A stretch of DNA of 64,000 nt from Actinokineospora baliensis (lineage in GTDB: Bacteria > Actinomycetota > Actinomycetes > Mycobacteriales > Pseudonocardiaceae). The stretch is from NCBI RefSeq assembly GCF_016907695.1, contig NZ_JAFBCK010000001.1, positions 5,630,001-5,694,000 of the forward strand, in the 5' to 3' direction. The notes under the pieces were generated by a model, which did no database searches, was not told the DNA's origin, and saw only the letters and a list, made by a program, of their open reading frames with translations. Position numbers and translations under genes: made by a program. Positions within the stretch are counted from its first letter, which is position 1; every line of letters begins with the position of its first letter. Positions 51,027-60,310 of the stretch are shown piece after piece.

Positions 51027-54000
51027 CCGCGCCCCGGGTGAGCGTCCTCGGATCCGGGCCGCTGGCGTCGGCCATCGCGGGCGCCTGCGGGCCCGCTCCG
51101 TCCACAGTGGAGTCCGGGGCGGGCGTGGTGGTGCACGTCGTCGGGGACGACCACCCGATCGGCCAGGTGTTCGGCGAGGTCGCGGCCGGTACCGCGCCGG
51201 TCGCGGTGGTGGTCGTCGACGCGCGGGTGGACAACGCCGGGCAGTGGCCGCCGCACGGCGGTCCGGCCGCGGTGCGGGCGGCCGTTCAGGGGCTGACCGG
51301 TGGCACCACCAGGGTCAACGCGGTGGTCGTCACCGGTCCCCGCGACCGACCGGTCGACGCCGAGACCGCGGCCGCGGTGCTGTTCCTGGCCGGGGCCGAC
51401 CTGCTCGCGGGCCAGTGCGTCGAGGTCGACGCCTCCCGCGCCGAAGTGGACAGTCAGTCCGCAATGGACTCGTTGTGCGACAACGAGGATCCCGATTCCG
51501 TCGTCGTGGTCGGGATGGGCATTGTGTTGCCGGGCGCGGACTCGCCGGACCGGTTCTGGGAGCTGCTGCACGGCGAGGACACCGTGTTCGGCGAGCCCGG
51601 GGACCGGATCGCCCTGGACCACATCTTCTCCGGCGACCCCACCGAGGCCGACCGCACCTACTCCCGGGTGTCCGGTTTCATGGCACCGGACCCGCGCGCC
51701 GACGCGGCGACCGACTTCACCGAGGGCTGGCTGCGCCGCGGCATCGCCCAGGCCATGGCGACCGTCACCACCACCGGGACCGACCGGCACCTGTTCGCCG
51801 TCGGCCTCACCGCGGACGGCAGCCACCACCTCGAGCAGAGCCTGGTGGCGCGGGAGGTGCGCCGCCTGCTCGGCGACCGGCTCGACGCAGGCACCGACCA
51901 GCGGCTGCGGGAGCTCTACCCGCTCGCGGTCGACGCACCCGAGGAGATGCTGCCGTACCGCATCGCGCGCCGCGCCGCGGTCGACCTCCCCGGCGACACC
52001 GAGGTCGTCGTGGTGGACACCGCCTGTTCGTCGTCGCTGTACAGCATCGACATCGGTGCGCGGGCGCTGCGCGCGGGCGAGGCGGACGTGGCGGTGTGCG
52101 GTGGCGCCTTCGCGGTCGGCGTGCAGAACCTCGTGCTGTTCTCGAAGCTGCGCGGCCTGTCGCGCTCCGGCGCGGTCCGGCCGTTGGATGCGAGCGCGGA
52201 CGGCGTGCTGTTCACCGATGGCGCCGCTGTGCTGGCGCTCAAGACCCTCGCCAGGGCACGCGCCGACGGCGACACCGTGCTCGCGCACGTGGCGGGTTTC
52301 GGCGGCTCGTCGGACGGCAGGGGCAAGGCGATCTACGCGCCGAACCCGGTCGGGCAGCGGATCGCGCTGCGCCGCGCCTGGGCGGCGGCGGGCGTGGACG
52401 CGGGCGACATCGACTGGGTCATCGCGCACGCCACCGGGACCCCCGCCGGGGATCGCGCGGAGCTGACCGTGCTCGGCGAGCTCGGCGGACCGACCGGGTG
52501 GACGGTGTCGTCGAACAAGTCGACCGTCGGGCACACCGGGTGGGCGGCGGGCGCGGTGTCGGCCGTGCACGCCGTCCTCGCGTTGCGCCACGGCCGGATC
52601 CCGGCACAACGGCACTTCACCGGGCTGCCCCGCGATGTCGACGGAGCCGTGCCGATCACGGTGCCGACCACCGACCTCGCGTGGCAGGCGGGTGACCGCG
52701 CGCGGACGGTGGCCATCTCGGCCATGGGGTTCGGCGGGACCAACGGGCACCTGCTGCTCACCGACACCGCGGCGAGGGCACCCGAACGCCCGGCCACCGC
52801 GCCGGTCGACGATGTCGTGGTGGCGGGGTGGGCGGCTCATCTGCCCGGCGACCCGAGCCGCGACCGGGTCACCGCGTGGCTGCGCGGCGACGCCGCCGAC
52901 TGGCCGACCAGGTTCCCAGACGACTACCCGCTGCCGACCCCGGTGCAGATGCGACTCGCCCCGTCGGCGATCGCGGCGATGGACCGCAGCCAGCTGATCG
53001 CGGTGCGGTGCGCCGACGAGCTGGCCGGGGACTGGTTCGCCCGCACCGGGTTGGCCGACCGGACCGGGGTGTACGTGGGGCACAGCGGGCCGACGACGGC
53101 CGCCGTGCGCCACGACACCCGCGCCTACTTGGCCGACCTGGCCGCCCGCGGCGGGATCGACGGGTTCGCCGACCTGGTCGCCGGGCCCGCGTCGGCCGCC
53201 GTGCCCGCCGCGACGGAGGACTCGTACCCGGGGCTGATGCCGAACATCATCCCGGCGCGGATCGCGCAGCGGCTGGACCTGCACGGCCCGAACATGGCGC
53301 TGGACGCGGGGTTGGACTCGTTCACCTCCGCGCTGGCCACCGCGGCCAGGGCGGTGCGCGACGGCGAGGTCGACCTGGCCTTCGTCATCGGAGTGGCCGC
53401 CGCCGCAGACCAGGTCGCGCCCCGCGACGGTCGCGAGCCCGCCGAAGCGGCCATCGGTGTCGTGCTGACCAGCGGTGCCACCGCCGCCGAGCACGGGCTC
53501 GACCGGCTGGGCGTGGTCGAGGTGGGCACGACGCCCGCCGCCACGGCGACCCCGAGCGGTGATCGGGTCCACCACGGCGCCGAAGCAGCGGTGCAACTGC
53601 TCAGGCTGCTGCACACGGCCACAGGTCGCACGGTGCTCGCCGCGCAGGAGGACACCCGCACACCCCAGGTGACCGTGACCCCGGCGGTCCGCGAGCCCGG
53701 CCTCCGGGACATCCTCACCCGCCACGCCCTGGAGTTGTGGCCGACGCCCGCGCGAGCGCACCGCGCGCAACTGCCCGCCATCCCGCCGGATTGTGTTGTC
53801 ATCACGGACAACCCCGGCGTCTTCAGCACCCAAGCGGCCGTCGTGCTCGGTCTGGACACCGACCCGGAGACCGTCACCGCGCGCGTGGCGGGGGCCAGGC
53901 ACGTGCGGACCGTCCTCACCAGTGGCGGGTCGTTCGAGGACGCGTTGGCCGCCAACGACCTCACCTTCGCCGCCGTGCGGGCGCTGGTGGTCCCGCTCGC

Positions 54001-56074
54001 GGCGGGCGGCAGCGTCGGCGCGGTCCTGCTCGACGGTTTCGACGGGTCCGGCGTTCCCCGCCCGGACACCGGGTTGACCACGGGCCTGGTGCGCAGCGTG
54101 GAGTCGGAACTGCCCGGCTGCCTCGTGTTCGCCGTCATCACCGACTCACCGGACCCGCACGAGGGGCTGGCGGCCCTGGCCGCGGAGAGCGGGAACCACC
54201 GCCACCTGCCGGTCGCCTACCTGCGGGCGGGCCGCCGCTGGGAACTGGTGCCCCGCCCGCTGCCGGCGCCCCCGGCGGACGCGCCGGCACGCGTGGTCGC
54301 CGACCCGGTGGTGCTGGCCACGGGCGGCGCCAGGGGCATCACCGCGCGGTTGGTACGGGAATTGCTGCGGGACAGCACACCGCGGTCGGTGTGGCTGGTG
54401 GGTACCGCGCCCGAGCCGGACCCGGCGACGCCACCGCTGCTCCCGGACAAGTCGACCGCGTTGCGCGAACTGATGGCCCGTTTCCCCGGCGAGAACCTCG
54501 CCTCGCTCAACCGCCGCCACACCGAGGCGGTGCGCGACGCCGAACGGGCCACCGCGATCCGGCTGCTGCGCGAGCGGCTCGGCGACGACCGGGTGCACTA
54601 CCGGCGCTGCGACGTGCGCGACGCGCAGCGGGTGGCCGCGCTGGTCGCGGAGATCACCGGGGTCGACGGCGGCGTGGACGTCGTCGTGCACGGTGCCGGT
54701 CTGGTCCGCAGCACCGCGTTGGCCCGCAAGGACCTCACCGACTACCGGCTCGTGCGCGACGTGAAAGTCCGCGGCGACCACAACCTGCGTGCCGCGCTGG
54801 CCGCCGACCCGCCCGCGCTGTGGTGCTCGCTGAGCTCGGTCGGCGCGTTCATCGGGATGCGCGGGGAGGCCGACTACCAGGCGGGCAACGAGTACCTGCT
54901 GCTGTCCGCGGCGGCGGCCAGGGCAGCGGGCCGCGACGAGGTCGCCATCGTGTCCGGGCTCTGGGTGGAGTCCGGCATGGCGGCCGGGTACGCCACCGGC
55001 ACCCCGTTCACGTCGGGGCTCGCCGATTTCACCCAGCTGTCGGACGGGCAGGGCTTGGAGTTCTTCCGCGCCGAGCTCGCGGGCCGGGCGGATCCGGTCG
55101 GCGCGCTCGGGTCGACCTGGCTCGGCGAGGCCGAGTGGTCGACCCTGCACCGCGCCGCCCCGGGACTGCGCGACCGCTCGGCGAACCGCCCACCGGTCTT
55201 CCTGACCGACCCCGGCGTCGCCGACGGCCCGAGCACGACGTGGCGGTGCTCGATCGACCTGGCCGAACACCCGTGGCTGCTCGACCACACCGTCGACGGG
55301 CGCCCGACCGTGCCAGCGACCGTCGTCCTGCAGATCGCCGCGGAGGCCGCGCGGGTTCCGGGGAAGGTCGCGGCGCGGTTCACCGACATCGTGTTGTCGA
55401 GCTTCATCCGGGCACCCGTGGCGAACTGGCCACGGCACCTGCTGGTCACCGCGACAGCGGACGGCGACCAGGTGCAGGTGCGGGTGGCGAGCGCGCCGTC
55501 GGGCCCGGTGCCCTCGCGCGAACACGCCAGGATGACGGTCCACCTGGCGGGCGAGCACCCGTCGGTTCCGGCCTCGCCCCCACCGCCACCGCGGGGGATC
55601 CCCGTCCCGGACGTCTACCAACTCGGCGGCTCGGTCCATCTGAGCGGGGTCTTCAGCGGCCTCACCGACGCCCGCCTCGGCCGGGCGGGGGTCGGTGGGT
55701 CGGCGCGGTTCGGGATGCGACCGAGGGGCACCGCGTTGGACCGGTTCACCGTGCCCAGCGCCACCCTCGACGCCCTGCTGCGCAGCTCGGTGCTCGATGT
55801 CGGCGATTCGGGCGCGATTCCGGTGATCGTGCCGACCGCCATTGCCGCGATCGAGCTGTACGCGCCGGGAAACGACAGCGAGTGGGACATCCGATGTTCC
55901 GGGGAAATCACGCTGCGGTACCGTACGAACACGCGGAGCGGCACGGGGGAATACGTGGCCACAGCACCGGATGGCGCCGTCCTGGCCACACTGCACGGCA
56001 TTTCGTCCGTTTCCCGGGAATTGCACGAAATCCCCGCGGTGAATGGCTCGGCGACCGCGGTGGCCGTGCCGTGA
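51023..56074 (+). CDS. PUFA-synthase-like iterative polyketide synthase: KS-KS0-KR-DH
   Basis: 1683 residues. Residues 1-150 are a Rossmann/SDR-like remnant. The ketosynthase (about 155-580) has the active-site Cys335 in DTACSSSLYS, HATGTPAGD and the NKSTVGHTGWAAG His motif. A second KS-like domain (about 595-860) aligns well (RLDLHGPNMALDAGLDSFTSA) but has Leu764 in place of the Cys, so it cannot condense and looks like a chain-length-factor partner. The ketoreductase (about 1090-1350) has VLATGGARGI, SSVGAFIGMRGEADY and the catalytic Tyr in YQAGNEY. A hot-dog dehydratase (about 1400-1560) has HTVDGRPTVP. No enoylreductase or AT is present. Upstream AT-ACP supplies extender and carrier. It probably makes the acyl chain for the first NRPS condensation domain. 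Confidence 0.87.
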   Translation: MTAPRVSVLGSGPLASAIAGACGPAPSTVESGAGVVVHVVGDDHPIGQVFGEVAAGTAPVAVVVVDARVDNAGQWPPHGGPAAVRAAVQGLTGGTTRVNAVVVTGPRDRPVDAETAAAVLFLAGADLLAGQCVEVDASRAEVDSQSAMDSLCDNEDPDSVVVVGMGIVLPGADSPDRFWELLHGEDTVFGEPGDRIALDHIFSGDPTEADRTYSRVSGFMAPDPRADAATDFTEGWLRRGIAQAMATVTTTGTDRHLFAVGLTADGSHHLEQSLVAREVRRLLGDRLDAGTDQRLRELYPLAVDAPEEMLPYRIARRAAVDLPGDTEVVVVDTACSSSLYSIDIGARALRAGEADVAVCGGAFAVGVQNLVLFSKLRGLSRSGAVRPLDASADGVLFTDGAAVLALKTLARARADGDTVLAHVAGFGGSSDGRGKAIYAPNPVGQRIALRRAWAAAGVDAGDIDWVIAHATGTPAGDRAELTVLGELGGPTGWTVSSNKSTVGHTGWAAGAVSAVHAVLALRHGRIPAQRHFTGLPRDVDGAVPITVPTTDLAWQAGDRARTVAISAMGFGGTNGHLLLTDTAARAPERPATAPVDDVVVAGWAAHLPGDPSRDRVTAWLRGDAADWPTRFPDDYPLPTPVQMRLAPSAIAAMDRSQLIAVRCADELAGDWFARTGLADRTGVYVGHSGPTTAAVRHDTRAYLADLAARGGIDGFADLVAGPASAAVPAATEDSYPGLMPNIIPARIAQRLDLHGPNMALDAGLDSFTSALATAARAVRDGEVDLAFVIGVAAAADQVAPRDGREPAEAAIGVVLTSGATAAEHGLDRLGVVEVGTTPAATATPSGDRVHHGAEAAVQLLRLLHTATGRTVLAAQEDTRTPQVTVTPAVREPGLRDILTRHALELWPTPARAHRAQLPAIPPDCVVITDNPGVFSTQAAVVLGLDTDPETVTARVAGARHVRTVLTSGGSFEDALAANDLTFAAVRALVVPLAAGGSVGAVLLDGFDGSGVPRPDTGLTTGLVRSVESELPGCLVFAVITDSPDPHEGLAALAAESGNHRHLPVAYLRAGRRWELVPRPLPAPPADAPARVVADPVVLATGGARGITARLVRELLRDSTPRSVWLVGTAPEPDPATPPLLPDKSTALRELMARFPGENLASLNRRHTEAVRDAERATAIRLLRERLGDDRVHYRRCDVRDAQRVAALVAEITGVDGGVDVVVHGAGLVRSTALARKDLTDYRLVRDVKVRGDHNLRAALAADPPALWCSLSSVGAFIGMRGEADYQAGNEYLLLSAAAARAAGRDEVAIVSGLWVESGMAAGYATGTPFTSGLADFTQLSDGQGLEFFRAELAGRADPVGALGSTWLGEAEWSTLHRAAPGLRDRSANRPPVFLTDPGVADGPSTTWRCSIDLAEHPWLLDHTVDGRPTVPATVVLQIAAEAARVPGKVAARFTDIVLSSFIRAPVANWPRHLLVTATADGDQVQVRVASAPSGPVPSREHARMTVHLAGEHPSVPASPPPPPRGIPVPDVYQLGGSVHLSGVFSGLTDARLGRAGVGGSARFGMRPRGTALDRFTVPSATLDALLRSSVLDVGDSGAIPVIVPTAIAAIELYAPGNDSEWDIRCSGEITLRYRTNTRSGTGEYVATAPDGAVLATLHGISSVSRELHEIPAVNGSATAVAVP

Positions 56075-56107
56075 CCGTCCCGTGGGCTCGATTCGACCGC
56101 ACCCGTC

Positions 56108-56125
56108 CCGGGCACAGGTGCCCGG
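56108..56125. promoter_or_regulatory. Palindrome upstream of the MFS exporter gene
   Basis: CCGGGCAC-AG-GTGCCCGG is a near-perfect palindrome with 8-bp arms and a 2-nt centre, lying between the polyketide synthase stop and the exporter start. The tiny centre fits a dimeric-repressor operator better than a stable hairpin. No repressor gene is adjacent. Confidence 0.4.
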
Positions 56126-56152
56126 TGCCACCGCGAGCAGAAGGAGAACCCC

Positions 56153-57697
56153 ATGTCGGCTGAGGCCCCGCCCCCCGCTGACCCGGACGTCTCGACCCCG
56201 GGGTCCACCGCGCGCTGGTGGACCCTCGGCGTGGCCTGCGTCGCGACGTTCATGCTGATGCTCGACGTCACCGTGGTCAACGTCGCGCTGCCCGACATCC
56301 GCGTCGACCTGCGCGCCGACCTGTCGGCCCAGCAGTGGGTGATCGACGCCTACACCCTGGCCCTCGCGGCGTTCCTGCTGACCAGCGGCTCGCTGGCCGA
56401 CCGGCTCGGCCGCAGGCGGGTGTTCGCCGCCGGGCTGGTGGTGTTCACCCTCGCCTCGCTGGCCGCGGGCCTGTCGCAGGGCATGGTCGCGCTCAACGTG
56501 GCCCGCGGCGTGCAGGGCACGGGGGCCGCGGTGCTGTTCGCGGTCGGCCCGGCGCTGATCGCCCAGGAGTTCACCGGCGCCGAGCGCGGCAAGGCGTTCG
56601 GCCTCTTCGGCGCGGTCGCCGGTCTGGCGCTGGCGTTCGGGCCCGCCCTCGGCGGTCTGCTCGCCGAGGGCGACTGGCGGTGGATCTTCCTGGTGAACCT
56701 GCCGGTCGGCGCGGTGCTGCTGGTGCTGACCCTGCTGAAGCTGCGCGAGCAGCGACCGGGCGGGGCGCCGGGGGTGGACTGGCCGGGACTGGTGGTCTTC
56801 AGCGCCGCGCTGGTGCTGCTGGTACTCGGGTTCCTGCGCGGTGAGGCGCTGGGCTGGACCAGCCCCGCGGTGCTGGGCATGTTCGTCGGCGGGGTGGTGC
56901 TGCTGGCGGTGTTCGTGCTGGTGGAGCGCCGCCGCGGCGGCGCGGCCATGCTGGACCTCGGGCTGTTCGGCAACCGCACGTTCCTCGGCCTGTCGCTGGC
57001 GACGCTGCTGTCCAACGCGACGAGCCTCGCCGCGATCTTCCTCGAGGTGTCCTACCTGCAGAACGTGCTCGGCTACTCCGCGCTGGAAGCGGGCCTGCGG
57101 CTGCTGCCGCTGACCCTGGTGCTGTTCGTGGTCGCCGCGGTGACCGGCGGGGTGGTGTCGAAGTTCGCCCCCGGCGCGCTGATCGGCACCTCGATCCTGC
57201 TCATCGCGGTCGGCATGGGTCTGATCGCGCTGGTCGACCCGGGCGACTCGTGGCTGTCGCTGCTGCCGAGCATGCTGGTGATGGGCGTCGGCATGGGCAT
57301 GTTCAACCCGCCGCGCTCGGTGGTCTCGGTCGGGGTGGTCGCGCCGGAGAAGGCGGGCATGGCCACCGGCATCGGGGAGACGTTCCAGCAGGTCGGCGTC
57401 GCGGTCGGGGTGGCGGCGTTCGGCGCGCTGTTCCAGGCGAAGGTGATCGCCGCGGTCGGCGGGTCCGGCCTGGCGACCGGGTCGGAGGGCACCGACCGCG
57501 AGGTCGGCCGCGCGGTGGCCTCGGGGGCGGGCGGCGACCTCGGCGGTGGCGCGGACCTCGCCAGGGCGCTGTTCGTCGACTCGTTCGGGTCGGTCATGGT
57601 GGTCTGCGCGGTCATCTGCGCCGTGGGGGCGGTCATCGCCTATACCTTCATCAGGGGACGCGATCTGCACGAGTCGGCCACCGCGGGAACGGAGTGA
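56153..57697 (+). CDS. MFS drug exporter, DHA2 (14-TM) family
   Basis: 514 residues with about 14 hydrophobic segments. The N terminus TLGVACVATFMLMLDVTVVNVALPDI carries the D1 motif of EmrB/QacA proteins. Motif A is GSLADRLGRRRVF and a motif C-like GLALAFGPALGG is present. It should export the cluster product by proton antiport and may give self-resistance. AAGGAG precedes the ATG. A 78-bp gap with a palindrome separates it from the polyketide synthase gene. The FMN reductase gene follows 5 bp later. Confidence 0.93.
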   Translation: MSAEAPPPADPDVSTPGSTARWWTLGVACVATFMLMLDVTVVNVALPDIRVDLRADLSAQQWVIDAYTLALAAFLLTSGSLADRLGRRRVFAAGLVVFTLASLAAGLSQGMVALNVARGVQGTGAAVLFAVGPALIAQEFTGAERGKAFGLFGAVAGLALAFGPALGGLLAEGDWRWIFLVNLPVGAVLLVLTLLKLREQRPGGAPGVDWPGLVVFSAALVLLVLGFLRGEALGWTSPAVLGMFVGGVVLLAVFVLVERRRGGAAMLDLGLFGNRTFLGLSLATLLSNATSLAAIFLEVSYLQNVLGYSALEAGLRLLPLTLVLFVVAAVTGGVVSKFAPGALIGTSILLIAVGMGLIALVDPGDSWLSLLPSMLVMGVGMGMFNPPRSVVSVGVVAPEKAGMATGIGETFQQVGVAVGVAAFGALFQAKVIAAVGGSGLATGSEGTDREVGRAVASGAGGDLGGGADLARALFVDSFGSVMVVCAVICAVGAVIAYTFIRGRDLHESATAGTE

Positions 57698-57702
57698 GGA
57701 CG

Positions 57703-58248
57703 ATGACCGAGATTTCCGACATCCTGCTGATTTCCGGCAGCCTCCGGGACGGGTCGAGCAACTCGGCGCTGCTGCGCACGGCGGCCGCGCTGGTGCCCGC
57801 GGGATTCCGGGCGGTGACCTACGCCGGAATGGCCGACCTGCCGCATTTCAACCCCGATGACGACCACGACCCGCTGCCCGAGTCGGTCATCGAGATGCGG
57901 ACGAGGATCGAGCGCGCCGCCGCGGTGTTGATCTGCACCCCCGAATACGCGGGCGCGCTGCCGGGCTCGTTCAAGAACCTGCTGGACTGGACGGTCGGCG
58001 GGGTCGAGATCTGCGACAAGCCGACCGCGTGGATCAACGTGTCCGGCAACTCCACGAAGGCGGCCAACGCGCACGCCTCCCTGCGCCTGGTCCTGAACTA
58101 CACCGGGGCGGCCATCGTGGAGGAGGCCTGCGTGCACCTGCCGGTCTCCCCGTCGATGATCGACGACGGCGTGGTGGTCGACGAGGACGTGCGCACGGGC
58201 GTCGCCGCGTCACTGGCCGGGCTCACCGCCGCTGTCGTCCCGGTCTGA
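57703..58248 (+). CDS. NAD(P)H-dependent FMN reductase
   Basis: 181-residue flavodoxin-fold reductase: ILLISGSLRDGSSNSALLRT (phosphate loop), TPEYAGALPGSFKNLLDWTVGG (family signature) and KPTAWINVSGNS. It would reduce FMN or a small quinone with NAD(P)H. The NRPS in this cluster carries a luciferase-like, FMNH2-using monooxygenase domain without its own reductase, so this enzyme is the natural flavin donor (inference). GTGAGGACG precedes the ATG. Its last 39 bp overlap the 3' end of the convergent ligase gene. Confidence 0.9.
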   Translation: MTEISDILLISGSLRDGSSNSALLRTAAALVPAGFRAVTYAGMADLPHFNPDDDHDPLPESVIEMRTRIERAAAVLICTPEYAGALPGSFKNLLDWTVGGVEICDKPTAWINVSGNSTKAANAHASLRLVLNYTGAAIVEEACVHLPVSPSMIDDGVVVDEDVRTGVAASLAGLTAAVVPV

Positions 58249-59847
58249 GCCGGGCGGGACCGGCGGCTCGGCGAGCAGCCGGTCCCGCAGCAGCACCCGG
58301 GACACCTTGCCCGACCCGGTGGTCGGCATCCGGTCGACGAACCGCCACACCCGCGGCACCTTCTGCCGCGCCAGGTGCTCGCGGCCGTAGGCGACCAACT
58401 CGTCCTCGGTCGGTGCCGCGCCGGGGTGCGCCCGCACGAACGCGGCGGGCTGCTCGCCCCAGTGCTCGTCCGGCACACCGACGACCACCACCTCGGCCAC
58501 CCCCGGGTGCCGCGCGAGCGCGTCCTCGATCTCGCGGGGGAACAAGTTCTCCCCACCCCTGATGATCATCTCCTTGAGCCTGCCCACGATCCGGCAGTAC
58601 CCGCGTGCGTCCATCGCGGCGAGGTCCCCGGTGTGCAGCCACCCCTGGTCGTCGATCGCCCGCGCGGTCTGCTCCGGCGGACCCAGGTACCCGCTCATCA
58701 CGTGGTAGCCGCGCGTGCAGAGCTCGCCCGCCTCCCCCACGGTCACGGTCCGCCCGTCCGCCTTGATGGCCACCTCGACGCCAGCGACCGGGCGCCCCAC
58801 CGTGGTGGCGCGGTCCTCGGCGGAATCGGCGAACGGGTCGGTCATCGTGATCGCCGGTGACGCCTCGGTCTGGGCGTAGATGACCGCCATCGGCACCCCC
58901 AGCGCCGCCTCGACCCGGTGCACCAGGTCCGGCGGCACCACCGCGCCCCCGGACAGCGCGCACCGCAGCGACGAGGTGTCGGTGCGGGGCAGGTCCGGGT
59001 GGTCGAGCACCGCACGCAGCATCGTCGGCACGCCGGTGAGGACAACGGAACGCTCCTGCTCGACCAGGCGCAGGACGAGGTCCGGGGCGAAGTGCGGCAC
59101 CAGGACGTGGGTGCTGGCCGTCGCGATCGCCGACAGCGTCGCCAGGGCGGACCCGGCCGTGTGGAACAGCGGCATGGCGTTGAGCACCGGATCGGCCCTG
59201 CGGAACCGCAGCAACCGCGCGTAGGACAGGCGAGCGCTGTTCACCAGGCCGTTGTGGTGCAGCACAACACCCTTGGGCAAGCCGGTGGTGCCGGAGGTGA
59301 ACTGGATCTGCGCCGTGTCCCCCGGTTGGACCACCGGCAACCGCGTTGGCGGGCCTTGGACGTCGTGCCACCTGTCGAAGAACACGACCTCGCGCAGCCC
59401 TGGCAGCTCCCGCCGCACCTCCCGCACCGTCTCGGCCATGAGGTTGTCCCGGTACCGGCGCTTGAGGAAGATCCCCGCCGCCCCGGACGTCCGCAGCACG
59501 TGCCGCAGCTCATCGGCCCGCAGCGCGGGGTCGACGGTGACCAGCGGCATCCCGGCGACCGCCGCCGCCAGTTGCAGGATCGTCCACTCCGGAATGTTGT
59601 TCGCCCAGACCGCCACCCGCTCCCCCGGCTGGAACCTCGCCAGCAACCCCCAGGCGACCCGTTCGACGTCCTCCCACAGCCGCGCGTAGCTCCACCGCCG
59701 CCGCTCCCCCGCCTCGGCGACCCCCTCGACGAGCGCACACACCTCCGGAGCCACCTCGACGGCGCCCCGCAACAACTCCCCCACCGTCCCGGGCCGCACC
59801 AACTCCGCCCCCACGGCCCCTTGGTACGACACCTCGGAAGTAGCCAT
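58210..59847 (-). CDS. Acyl-CoA synthetase / AMP-dependent acyl ligase
   Basis: 545 residues of the ANL superfamily: IQFTSGTTGLPKGVVLHHNGLVN (A3), YAQTEASPAITM (A5), GWLHTGDLAAMDARGYCRIVGRLKEMIIRGGENLFPREIE (A7-A8) and GSGKVSRVLL (A10 Lys). No carrier domain is fused. It resembles medium- or long-chain fatty acyl-CoA ligases. It could activate a starter acid for the cluster or be unrelated. It is on the opposite strand, converging with the FMN reductase by a 39-bp overlap, so it is not co-transcribed with the cluster. GGGAGG precedes the ATG. Confidence 0.88.
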   Translation of the reverse strand: MATSEVSYQGAVGAELVRPGTVGELLRGAVEVAPEVCALVEGVAEAGERRRWSYARLWEDVERVAWGLLARFQPGERVAVWANNIPEWTILQLAAAVAGMPLVTVDPALRADELRHVLRTSGAAGIFLKRRYRDNLMAETVREVRRELPGLREVVFFDRWHDVQGPPTRLPVVQPGDTAQIQFTSGTTGLPKGVVLHHNGLVNSARLSYARLLRFRRADPVLNAMPLFHTAGSALATLSAIATASTHVLVPHFAPDLVLRLVEQERSVVLTGVPTMLRAVLDHPDLPRTDTSSLRCALSGGAVVPPDLVHRVEAALGVPMAVIYAQTEASPAITMTDPFADSAEDRATTVGRPVAGVEVAIKADGRTVTVGEAGELCTRGYHVMSGYLGPPEQTARAIDDQGWLHTGDLAAMDARGYCRIVGRLKEMIIRGGENLFPREIEDALARHPGVAEVVVVGVPDEHWGEQPAAFVRAHPGAAPTEDELVAYGREHLARQKVPRVWRFVDRMPTTGSGKVSRVLLRDRLLAEPPVPPGSDRDDSGGEPGQ

Positions 59848-59897
59848 GCCTCCCAGTCAACGCCCGGTCACCGTTGGGGGGTAAGGGCCAAACCGGG

Positions 59898-60257
59898 TCA
59901 ACCCTTGCGCGGGGTGATGTTCGCCCGGACGGCTTTCGGGAGCCCGGCCACAACCAGGTCGTAGGAGTGCTCGACCATGTCGCGCAACTCCTCCTCGGGC
60001 ACCCTGCCGTCGAGCAGGACGGTGTTCCAGTGCCGCTTGTTCATGTGGTAGCCCGCGATGACCGCGTCGAACTGGGCGCGCAACTCCAGCGCCCAACCGG
60101 GTTCGCACTTGAGCGTCACCTGCGCCGGGTTGTCGCCCTGCAGGATCGCGAAGACCTTGCCGGCGACCTTGTAGACCAACACCCCCGGCCTGAACGGCTC
60201 CTCCAGGGTCACCAACGGCCAGTCGCCGATGACCGCCGTGAAATCGCTGCTTCCCAC
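59898..60257 (-). CDS. MmcQ/YjbR-family protein
   Basis: 119-residue protein with the family core KVFAILQGDNPAQVTLKCEPG, the conserved HMNKRHWNTVLLDG motif and SYDLVVAGLP near the end. The fold is double-wing-like and often described as DNA-binding-like, but no precise function is established. The start is a GTG. It lies upstream of the ligase on the same strand with a 50-bp gap. It is probably a chromosomal gene at the cluster edge rather than part of the pathway. Confidence 0.88.
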   Translation of the reverse strand: MGSSDFTAVIGDWPLVTLEEPFRPGVLVYKVAGKVFAILQGDNPAQVTLKCEPGWALELRAQFDAVIAGYHMNKRHWNTVLLDGRVPEEELRDMVEHSYDLVVAGLPKAVRANITPRKG

Positions 60258-60310
60258 GAGGTCCAGGCTATCGCGGCGTCAGGTCGGGGTGGACACCGCA
60301 CCCGGCGCGT

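Noticed and set aside
54146..57670. 1174-codon minus-strand open frame opposite the polyketide synthase and exporter
   Set aside because: It is an antisense shadow crossing two real genes, with Gln/Arg/His-biased composition and no domain.
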